Below, one piece after another: positions 8,001 through 13,585 of a stretch of DNA of 13,680 bases. Made by a program: the position numbers and the translations under genes. The DNA is from MGML01 sp034416335 (GTDB lineage: Bacteria; Chloroflexota; Dehalococcoidia; Dehalococcoidales; UBA2162). Under the pieces are notes generated by a model. It was not told the DNA's origin. It worked only from the letters and a program-made list of their open reading frames with translations, and did not search any database. The stretch covers positions 1 to 13,680 of the forward strand of contig DAOULV010000029.1 of the NCBI GenBank assembly GCA_034416335.1. The letters run 5' to 3'. The stretch's first letter is position 1, and every line of letters begins with the position of its first letter.

Positions 8001-8051
8001 ACAGGCAGTCCGATGAAAAGTGGATTTACAATCAATTAAAGGAGGGTATTC

Positions 8052-9050
8052 ATGAGAGCAGCTTTTATCGTTGCCCCGAAAAAAATCGAGATAAGAGAAG
8101 TCGAAACACCGAAAATCAACGACGACCAGATGCTTGTCAAGATTGAAGCCTGTGGCGTGTGCACCAGCGATATGGCGGGATACCTTGACTCCTACAGCGA
8201 GGATGTCAAAAAACGTATGCCGATGCCCAGAAGAGTAGGTCATGAACCGGCCGGTACGATTGTGGAAGTGGGTAAGAACATCAAAGATTTCAAGGTCGGC
8301 GACAGGGTAACCGGCATCTTCGGTGGGGGATGTTTTGCCGAATATGAAGTCTGCGAACCCGGTGATAAAACGCTGCGCGGACATGGCGTCCTCGTCGGTA
8401 AGATATCCGACAGCATTCCTATCGAACACGCCATCGGCGAGCCGATGATGTGTCTCACCTCCATTGCACGAACAACCCAGCCCGAGTTCGGGGATACTAT
8501 ATTCCAGGCCGGTGCTGGTTTTATGGGCCTGGGCGTTATCGCCGGTGTAGCCAGTCCCCTTGTCAAAGAATATATCGTTGCCGACCTCGAGGACTGGAGA
8601 CTGGAACTGGCTAAAGAATTGGGAGCCACCGTCACATTGAACCCGAACAAGGTAAACGTGGTCGAAGAAGTAATGAAGATAACGGGAGGTAAGGGCGTAG
8701 ATATATCTATCGAAGTAGTAGGACACCCTCCTACGATGAAAATGGTCGGAGATGTTCTGAAAACCAACCGCGGCAAGATAATCGCCGTCGGCTGGCACCA
8801 GGCTCCCGATACCTATGAACTGCAGTCCTGGATTAAATCACCGATTATTTACAGTCCTCAGGGAATCGGAATGTCTACAGATTTCAGCAGCGAACTGCCG
8901 CGAGCCCTCTGGGCCATAGAAAAGGGTATTTTCCCGATGGACAAACTCGTCACGAATACGTATTCCCTGGACGAGATGAACGAAGCCTTTAACGATAATC
9001 TCGGAAGGACACCCGGATACATCAAGGGTGTCGTTATGCCCTGGAAATAA
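8052..9050 (+). CDS. Medium-chain (zinc-type) alcohol dehydrogenase family protein
   Basis: A 332-residue MDR-superfamily oxidoreductase. The GroES-like N-terminal domain carries the catalytic zinc ligands C34 (in ACGVC), H64 with E65 (GHEPAG), and E130 (GEP). The Rossmann domain has GAGFMG (154-159) and D178 after the second strand, indicating NAD. The lobe that usually binds structural zinc is missing: where four cysteines are expected the chain goes straight from GDRVTGIFGGG to CFAEYEV. This is a short-form MDR like some threonine/polyol-dehydrogenase relatives. The Shine-Dalgarno sequence is very strong. First gene of a three-gene operon; the next gene starts 32 bases after its stop. Substrate unknown. 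Confidence 0.9.
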   Translation: MRAAFIVAPKKIEIREVETPKINDDQMLVKIEACGVCTSDMAGYLDSYSEDVKKRMPMPRRVGHEPAGTIVEVGKNIKDFKVGDRVTGIFGGGCFAEYEVCEPGDKTLRGHGVLVGKISDSIPIEHAIGEPMMCLTSIARTTQPEFGDTIFQAGAGFMGLGVIAGVASPLVKEYIVADLEDWRLELAKELGATVTLNPNKVNVVEEVMKITGGKGVDISIEVVGHPPTMKMVGDVLKTNRGKIIAVGWHQAPDTYELQSWIKSPIIYSPQGIGMSTDFSSELPRALWAIEKGIFPMDKLVTNTYSLDEMNEAFNDNLGRTPGYIKGVVMPWK

Positions 9051-9082
9051 TTATTCAAAAAATATGGAGGTAATCAGAGCGA

Positions 9083-10117
9083 ATGAAAGCAGCAGTTATG
9101 AAAGAAGGCGGCGCCCTGGAAGTACAGGATATGCCCGAACCACCGGAGCCGGGACCCGATCAGGTTAAGGTAAAGATAGCCTACTGCGGCATTTGCGGCA
9201 GCGAGCTGCACAGTCTTGATCCCGAATATACATCCAGACCCTCGGTGTTTAAACGACCTCCGGGTGCCGGCCCTATGGGGCCGAGAATCGGCGGCCATGA
9301 AGCTTCCGGTACTGTCGTAGCGGTAGGTCCGAACGTACAGGGAATCGAGGTCGGCGACAGAGTGGGAATGAATTTTCGCACTCCCTGCGGTACCTGTTAT
9401 TACTGCCGGAATATGCAGGAGCACTTCTGTGAACGGGTAATCCCGGCAACCGGTTCTTTTGCGGAATATGCCATGTATCATCCCAACGCCGTGTACAAGC
9501 TGCCGGATGATGTTAGTCTTGAGGTAGGAGCTTTACTCGAACCGGTGACGGTTGCCGTTCACACGGTGGATATTGCCGATATCCATCCCGGACATACCGT
9601 GGGGATTTTCGGCGGTGGACCGATTGGAATACTGGTACTCGAGGTGGCGAAAATAGCCGGAGCGGCCAGGATCCTTGTATCCGAACCCGTGGAGAGTCGC
9701 CGAAAACTGGCGGAGCAACTCGGTGCTACCGTGACCGTTGATCCGCTGAACGAAGACCTTGAAGCGGCAACGATGAAGCTGACGGATGGCAGGGGATTCG
9801 ACCGGGTAATAGACGCCAGCGGCAAGATAGTCGTTGCCAGGCAGTCCATCGACCTGGCTGCCCGCGGAGCGACCGTCGTCTGGGCGGCGATGTATCCGAC
9901 CGGAGTTGAGGTGGGAGTCCCGCCGTCGGATATGTATATCAAGGAATTGACCATTAAAGGCGTATTTATCTCGCCGTATTCGTTCCCGCGATCGATTAAC
10001 CTGCTTAACGAACTCGACCTCGAACCGTTGATTTCCATCAGGCCTATCGAAGAGATAAACGACGCGTTCCACGACCTTCTCGCCGGCAAGGGAATGAAGG
10101 TACTTATCAAACCATAA
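9083..10117 (+). CDS. Zinc-dependent alcohol/polyol dehydrogenase (MDR)
   Basis: A 344-residue MDR of the threonine dehydrogenase / sorbitol / butanediol dehydrogenase group. Catalytic zinc ligands are C35 (YCGICGSE), H72 with E73 (GGHE) and E153 (LLEP). Unlike its neighbour it retains the structural-zinc cysteines C102, C105, C108 and C116. GGGPIG (177-182) binds the dinucleotide, and E201 after the second strand suggests NAD. The start at 9083 is preceded by GGAGGT. The two MDR genes are only distant relatives, so they probably act on different steps or substrates of the same route. The stop codon overlaps the first arm of the leader structure of the selenoprotein gene by one base. Confidence 0.92.
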   Translation: MKAAVMKEGGALEVQDMPEPPEPGPDQVKVKIAYCGICGSELHSLDPEYTSRPSVFKRPPGAGPMGPRIGGHEASGTVVAVGPNVQGIEVGDRVGMNFRTPCGTCYYCRNMQEHFCERVIPATGSFAEYAMYHPNAVYKLPDDVSLEVGALLEPVTVAVHTVDIADIHPGHTVGIFGGGPIGILVLEVAKIAGAARILVSEPVESRRKLAEQLGATVTVDPLNEDLEAATMKLTDGRGFDRVIDASGKIVVARQSIDLAARGATVVWAAMYPTGVEVGVPPSDMYIKELTIKGVFISPYSFPRSINLLNELDLEPLISIRPIEEINDAFHDLLAGKGMKVLIKP

Positions 10118-10190
10118 CCTGTTTTCCAGTGAAATCTAACCGGGTCCCGACCGCAAAGCCGAAAACAGGTATACCGGTTGAGACCCGGTT
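10117..10190 (+). promoter_or_regulatory. Interleaved inverted repeats (pseudoknot topology) in the selenoprotein leader
   Basis: Arm a, ACCTGTTTTC (10117-10126), pairs perfectly with GAAAACAGGT (10161-10170). Arm b, AACCGGGTC (10138-10146), pairs perfectly with GACCCGGTT (10182-10190). The order is a-b-a'-b', so the two stems either form an H-type pseudoknot or exclude each other. No U tract follows, which argues against a simple terminator. The last arm ends 13 bases before the ribosome binding site GGGAGGT (10204-10210) of the selenoprotein gene. A regulatory role is inferred. Confidence 0.6.
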
Positions 10191-10216
10191 GAATTATAGA
10201 AACGGGAGGTTTAAAT

Positions 10217-11440
10217 ATGGTCAGACTGGAGAAAATGAGCGAAAGAGAGCAGGAACTGATCCTGAGTTTACCCTGCACCGAGTTCGATACGAATCCTTTT
10301 GTCAGCGGACCTCCACTGAATGAAAGGCGCGTGGCGATTGTAACTACATCGGGACTGCATCGTCGGGATGACCGTCCTTTCAGCATAGACCCTAATGATT
10401 TCTACCGGGTTATTCCCGGAACGGTCGAGGCGAATGACCTGGTGATGTCTCACGTTGCGGCCAGTTTCGACCGCAGCGGATTTCAGCGTGACTGGAATGT
10501 CGTATTTCCTCTGGACAGGCTGAGAGAACTGGTTGACGAAGGAATAATAGGCAGTCTTGCCGATTTTCATTATTCGGTAAGCAGCGCCCACCAGGGTTCG
10601 GATTTCGAAGCGCCGATGCGGGAAATCTCCGCTCTGCTTAAAAAAGATGATGTAAATGCGGTGGTCCTGACACCGGTGTGACCCGGCTGTACCAGCGCCG
10701 TTGGCGCGATAGGTCATTTCATAGAGGAAGAAGGGATACCGACTACCGGAATCAGCCTGATAAGACCGCATACCGAAAAGATAAAACCTCCCAGGGCTTT
10801 ATGGGTGCCCTTCGAGCTGGGACATCCTTTCGGCGCCCCGGATAACCCTGATTTTCAGAGAAGAGTACTGATACAGTTGTTAAATCTGTTTGACAGACCG
10901 TCCGGCCCGATAATAGATGATTTTCCGGACGATGAACCGGAATCGGGCGAGGAGGTAGTGCTGGCCTGTCCGGTAAACTATTCGGAGTACTATAAAGAGA
11001 TAAATGATGCTGATAGTCTGTTGAGTGCACTGAACGTTGAAATTTCGGGAATGCGTTCCTGGTATGATATGGCGGTGAAAAAAAGAGGGCGTACCACGGT
11101 CGGCGTCAGTAAAATGGATATCGATAAGCTGGGAGGCTTTATTTATTCCTTCGTCAAAGGTGAAGAACAGGAAAATCCCAGAGACGATATCTCTCTCCCG
11201 TATACCCTCAAGCTGGCCGTCGAAGACCTGAAATCATACTATATCGAGGGAATTACCGCCCAGCCGGGGCAGTCCGACGTATCCAGCCAGAAACTCTCCG
11301 ACTGGTTCTGGGACGAGACGGCAGCCGGTAAAGTCCTCCTCGAACTGAAGAAAGCCTGTGAAAAGAGTGAAGACCGGATGATGGCGATGATGGCTTCCCA
11401 TTTCATAGTTCCCGGAGATGTGGCACGCAGAAACCAGTGA
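10217..11440 (+). CDS. Selenoprotein B-family reductase (glycine/sarcosine/betaine/D-proline reductase type), UGA = Sec
   Basis: One 407-residue protein is read through an in-frame TGA at 10679-10681 as selenocysteine 155. The frame is open on both sides of it, and family-like sequence continues without a break: before it VVLTPV, after it PGCTSAVGAIGHFIEEEGIP. This yields a U-x-x-C redox motif (U155, C158), where cysteine relatives have V-P-V-C-P-x-C-H. Upstream landmarks are VAIVTTSGLH (about 39), VFPLDRLRELVDEGIIG (about 95) and a long C-terminal part starting LWVPFELGHPFGAPDNPDFQ. The Sec lies near residue 150, resembling PrdB more than GrdB. Family members reductively cleave C-N bonds using a pyruvoyl partner; none is encoded here. 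The start is preceded by GGGAGGT. Standard gene calling would give two fragments (10217-10681, 10805-11440). Confidence 0.9.
10682..10716 (+). promoter_or_regulatory. Bacterial SECIS-like hairpin
   Basis: Directly after the UGA, GCGCC (10695-10699) pairs with GGCGC (10703-10707) around a three-base loop GTT. ACC (10691-10693) can pair with GGT (10712-10714) across a small internal loop, or C10693 can pair with G10708 leaving a bulged A. The loop starts 18 bases after the UGA and begins G-U. That fits the known bacterial SECIS layout of a short apical loop with a leading G within about 16-37 bases of the codon. Coding constraint alone could produce part of this, so it is supportive rather than conclusive. 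Confidence 0.7.
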
Positions 11441-11468
11441 CCTATTTACCGAAAAGCAGATACCTTAC

Positions 11469-11516
11469 GTCATTCCTGCGCTCTCTCTGTCATTCCCGCG
11501 AAGGCGGGAATCCAGG
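11469..11516. repeat. GTCATTCCCGCG palindromic repeat
   Basis: Two unit starts in tandem, GTCATTCCTGCG (11469-11480) and GTCATTCCCGCG (11489-11500). The second forms a hairpin, ATTCCCGC (11492-11499) with GCGGGAAT (11504-11511). This is a second, different family of widespread short intergenic repeats, lying just after the selenoprotein operon, where it may also act as a transcript 3' end. No other gene is seen in 11441-11634. Confidence 0.7.
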
Positions 11517-11594
11517 AGTTCTTCGAGGTTGAATAGTGTGCTGCTGTAAGAACTGGCAATTTGGGGTAATAATCGTATTCCGACAATAGGTTGG

Positions 11595-11624
11595 TTGTTA
11601 TTCTAAAAAGTATGTTATTATATT
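11595..11624 (+). promoter_or_regulatory. Promoter of the tRNA cluster
   Basis: TTGTTA (11595-11600), an 18-base spacer, then TATATT (11619-11624). It places the start of transcription a few bases before the mature 5' end of tRNA-Trp. It originally would have served three tRNAs in a row (Trp, Leu-GAG, Leu-CAA). Confidence 0.6.
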
Positions 11625-11634
11625 ACGGCGACAC

Positions 11635-11711
11635 AGGAGTGTAGCTCAGTCTGGTAGAGCAGCGGTCTCCAAAACCGCCGGTCGAGGGTTCGAATCCTTC
11701 CACTCCTGCCA
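11635..11711 (+). tRNA. tRNA-Trp (anticodon CCA)
   Basis: All arms fold: acceptor AGGAGTG with CACTCCT, D arm GCTC/GAGC, anticodon stem GCGGT/ACCGC around CTCCAAA with CCA at 11669-11671, and T arm with TTCGAAT. Discriminator G and an encoded CCA end (11709-11711) are present. Confidence 0.95.
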
Positions 11712-11715
11712 GAAA

Positions 11716-11802
11716 GCCGAGGTGGTGGAATCGGTAGACACGCTATCTTGAGGGGGTAGTGGGCGAGAGCCCGTGAGAGTTCAAATCTCTCCCTCGGCAC
11801 CA
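11716..11802 (+). tRNA. tRNA-Leu (anticodon GAG)
   Basis: A class II tRNA with acceptor GCCGAGG/CCTCGGC, anticodon stem CTATC/GGTAG around TTGAGGG (GAG at 11750-11752), a long variable arm TGGGCGAGAGCCCG, T arm GAGAG/CTCTC, discriminator A and encoded CCA (11800-11802). It begins four bases after tRNA-Trp, so the two are co-transcribed. Confidence 0.95.
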
Positions 11803-11823
11803 GATTTCCTTTTCACGATAATT

Positions 11824-11868
11824 GCCGAAGTGGCGGAATGGGTAGACGCGACAGTCTCAAAAACTGTT
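11824..11868 (+). pseudogene. Displaced 5' half of tRNA-Leu (CAA), left attachment site
   Basis: The first 40 bases (11824-11863) are identical to the 5' half of the complete tRNA-Leu(CAA) at 13497, starting exactly at the mature 5' end and running through the anticodon loop (CAA at 11858-11860). One C/T difference at 11864 follows, then TGTT matches, then similarity stops: there is no variable arm, T arm or acceptor 3' strand. It lies 21 bases after tRNA-Leu(GAG), so it is probably the original third gene of the cluster, cut at the anticodon stem by the element to its right. Confidence 0.88.
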
Positions 11869-11913
11869 TGGTTTAGTATCACGAGACTAGATCCACTGTT
11901 TTGAACCTAATCT

Positions 11914-12882
11914 CTATCTATTTATAACCCATTCTATAAATTCTTCGGTACTAGAGAATTCTTCGTAAAAAGTATCCGAAAATACAGCACTTATTCTCGG
12001 ATTTGGCACCGTACTTCTTACTCTATTCAACCATGAGTTAATTGCCGTCGAAGCTGGTTGTGCAGATAAGAAATAGAAATCTCCGGTGAAATAATAACCT
12101 GTTGGATCAAGTATAGTTAGTTTGTCACCAACTACAGGAAATGCGACTCCCATGTGTCCCGCTTCTCCAAGTGTATCTGAAACGACTACCACACACCATA
12201 CAGCATACTTCGACTGGTTGTAGCTTAACAATAAGCTTGTGAGTAATAGTGCCATATCTTCGCAGTCCCCAGTTTTATCATTTAATGTCTCTTCTGGTGT
12301 ACGCCAGTATTCAGGGTACCAAGTGACACTTCCTGACAATGATTCTGGTAGTAGTGGTTCAGAACTGTCGTAAGAATAATCAATGTTTGTGCTAACCCAT
12401 TGAAATAAACTGTTAAAATCGTTCCAATATTCATTTACATCTTCAGAATAATCACCTGCGATTTCACGAGTTGTTTGTGATACGAGATAATTGTCAGGGG
12501 TAATCTTGGCACGCATTTGGTCTTGAGTCAGATTGATTCTTGAATTAACACTATTTTTTAATACGTCATAAGATCTCACAAGACCATTGCTTCTAGCAAT
12601 TTCTGTGTTTAATTGTTGCTTGGTGTTTTGTAACGTGGTCTTTGTAATATCTAGTTCGTCACTGGTATTGCTTAATTGGGATTGGGTGTCATTCAATTCC
12701 TGTGTTGTTTGATTTAATTGTGTTTCGGTTGATTCAAGTTCTGATTTAACATTAGACAAGTTGTTTTGTGCTGTTTCTATCTCTTGGTTTAAAGATTGTA
12801 TTTCAAAACGTGACATCACGACAAGAACGGTCATGATTATTACTATCACTGCCGATATTCCTGGAACAACATATCTACGCAT
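11914..12882 (-). CDS. Membrane-anchored leucine-zipper transglutaminase-like protein
   Basis: A 322-residue protein; the ATG at 12882-12880 follows TTAGGAG, while a TTG five codons earlier has no better signal. Residues about 5-24 are a single hydrophobic anchor with basic residues before it, so the rest likely lies outside the membrane. Residues 27-95 form a long coiled coil: eight leucines at exact seven-residue spacing (42, 49, 56, 63, 70, 77, 84, 91), with threonine three residues after six of them. The C-terminal domain is transglutaminase-like, with C207 in TGDCEDMALLLTSLL, H243 in GHMGVAFPV and D259 in ILDPTG as a credible Cys-His-Asp triad. It could be a cysteine protease or cross-linking enzyme at the cell surface; the substrate is unknown. 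It is the only cargo gene of the element. Confidence 0.85.
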   Translation of the reverse strand: MRRYVVPGISAVIVIIMTVLVVMSRFEIQSLNQEIETAQNNLSNVKSELESTETQLNQTTQELNDTQSQLSNTSDELDITKTTLQNTKQQLNTEIARSNGLVRSYDVLKNSVNSRINLTQDQMRAKITPDNYLVSQTTREIAGDYSEDVNEYWNDFNSLFQWVSTNIDYSYDSSEPLLPESLSGSVTWYPEYWRTPEETLNDKTGDCEDMALLLTSLLLSYNQSKYAVWCVVVVSDTLGEAGHMGVAFPVVGDKLTILDPTGYYFTGDFYFLSAQPASTAINSWLNRVRSTVPNPRISAVFSDTFYEEFSSTEEFIEWVINR

Positions 12883-13007
12883 AATTACTCCTAACAATTC
12901 TACGTGAAGTATCAGGAATTGAGTTTAATCTAATACGAACAATGAAGTCAATAATATCCTATAAACATATTGGCTTATCTTCCTTGCTGAACTAAACTCA
13001 TTGTCAA

Positions 13008-13433
13008 TTGTGGATATTATTTGCGCGAAATGTGGCAAACATTTCAACAGCATTGAAGCTGCGAGAGAACATAATGGGGCTTGCCGAATTTATCAGAGAT
13101 TATAAGATGGAATGCAAGCTTGAAGGAACAATTACTCTTGATACTTTATTGTTTAGTAAACAGGGTAAACCACTCAATCTTTCAATGTTGAGTTATGAGT
13201 TTCATGATATAGCTGTGAAGGCTGGTCTAGGAAATATCGGGTTCCACGATTTAAGGCATACATTCGCTTCGCTTATGCTGTTGAAAGGTGCTGAACCAAA
13301 GGTAATTAGCAAGGTGTTAGGTCACGCCAGTATAGGCTTTACTCTGGATGTTTATTCTCATATAATTGAGGGGATGCAAGAGGAAGCTATGGCTTTGCTG
13401 GATAAGGTTTTGCCAGCAGGGATTACGAAATAA
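13008..13433 (+). pseudogene. Tyrosine recombinase (phage integrase), C-terminal catalytic fragment
   Basis: About 141 codons match the second half of phage-type integrases: a beta-hairpin region LLFSKQGKPL, H80-D-L-R83-H (box II), LGH106 and Y116 (DVYSHI) as the DNA-cleaving tyrosine, then an amphipathic tail EGMQEEAMALLDKVL. Full-length enzymes are about 350-400 residues. The arm-binding and core-binding domains and the first catalytic arginine are missing, and the 110 bases upstream code for nothing similar. No ribosome binding site precedes the possible TTG start at 13008, and an ATG at 13074 is equally unsupported. Most likely a decayed gene left after excision competence was lost. Confidence 0.85.
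13010..13105 (+). CDS. Possible zinc-finger micro-ORF overlapping the integrase fragment
   Basis: In another frame of the same strand, GTG at 13010 opens 31 codons containing CAKCGKHFNSIEAAREHNGAC, in pieces C-A-K-C then twelve residues, then H-N-G-A-C. This is a C-x2-C-x12-H-x3-C arrangement with a central phenylalanine, like a C2H2/C2HC finger. No Shine-Dalgarno sequence is visible and the frame closes at 13105. It may be a remnant of a longer finger protein, or a chance pattern. Kept only as a low-confidence entry. Confidence 0.25.
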   Translation: MDIICAKCGKHFNSIEAAREHNGACRIYQRL

Positions 13434-13444
13434 ATAACACAAAA

Positions 13445-13471
13445 TTAACACATATTTTATTAAACTATACT
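13445..13471 (+). promoter_or_regulatory. Possible promoter for the restored tRNA-Leu
   Basis: TTAACA (13445-13450) and TATACT (13466-13471) with a 15-base spacer, shorter than ideal, about 25 bases before the tRNA. A promoter is expected here because the element now separates this tRNA from the original cluster promoter at 11595. Confidence 0.35.
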
Positions 13472-13496
13472 ACATAAATACCTGAATTAGTCTCAA

Positions 13497-13585
13497 GCCG
13501 AAGTGGCGGAATGGGTAGACGCGACAGTCTCAAAAATTGTTGGAGGGCAACCTCCGTGTCGGTTCGAGTCCGACCTTCGGCACCA
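13497..13585 (+). tRNA. tRNA-Leu (anticodon CAA), reconstituted at the right attachment site
   Basis: A complete class II tRNA: acceptor GCCGAAG/CTTCGGC, anticodon stem ACAGT/ATTGT around CTCAAAA (CAA at 13531-13533), variable arm GGAGG-GCAA-CCTCC, T arm GTCGG/CCGAC, discriminator A, encoded CCA (13583-13585). The anticodon stem contains a G-U wobble (13527 with 13537), where the displaced left copy would have G-C. Its first 40 bases repeat 11824-11863. Confidence 0.95.

Larger units (their letters stand above)
7678..8051. other. Divergent control region between exporter and dehydrogenase operons
   Basis: This 374-base non-coding stretch separates the leftward exporter operon from the rightward dehydrogenase operon. 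It contains a promoter on each strand (7900-7929 minus, 7972-8000 plus) about 45 bases apart, and a long leader of about 215 bases for the exporter transcript. In that leader CCGGCAG occurs twice (7774-7780, 7805-7811) with one complement CTGCCGG (7821-7827), so two alternative hairpins can form. I do not recognise a known riboswitch class. Confidence 0.55.
11864..13536. mobile_element. Small integrative element (remnant) in tRNA-Leu(CAA)
   Basis: It is bounded by a 40-base direct repeat of the tRNA 5' half (11824-11863 and 13497-13536). Inside are a leftward cargo gene and, next to the right attachment site, the catalytic end of a tyrosine recombinase, the usual enzyme for tRNA-targeted elements and in its usual place. 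At about 1.67 kb, and with the integrase truncated, it is probably an immobile remnant. The exact crossover is somewhere within the identity block, most plausibly the anticodon loop. The interior is more A+T-rich than the chromosome to its left. Confidence 0.8.

Noticed and set aside
7935..8798. A 287-residue minus-strand reading frame over the first dehydrogenase
   Set aside because: It is a shadow of the MDR gene. That gene has a perfect promoter, a ribosome binding site and all zinc and cofactor motifs on the plus strand, whereas the shadow is histidine- and phenylalanine-rich with no family features.
10117..10190. The inverted repeats before the selenoprotein gene as an ordinary intrinsic terminator
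   Set aside because: Neither stem is followed by a U tract, and both G/C and A/T arms cross each other. A switch or pseudoknot fits better.
10679..10681. Reading the TGA as a true stop and the gene as a pseudogene split in two
   Set aside because: The frame is uninterrupted on both sides, the residues after the stop continue the family pattern including the partner cysteine, and a SECIS-like hairpin follows. Selenocysteine explains this better than decay.
11618..11800. A 60-residue minus-strand reading frame (with RERFELSRALAHYP and GRSGRIRTLDRRFWR)
   Set aside because: It is antisense to tRNA-Trp and tRNA-Leu(GAG). Such peptides are a well-known false annotation created by translating tRNA genes backwards.
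11824..11868. The left tRNA-Leu copy as a functional tRNA
   Set aside because: It lacks the variable arm, T arm and 3' acceptor strand; the sequence after TGTT does not resemble tRNA.
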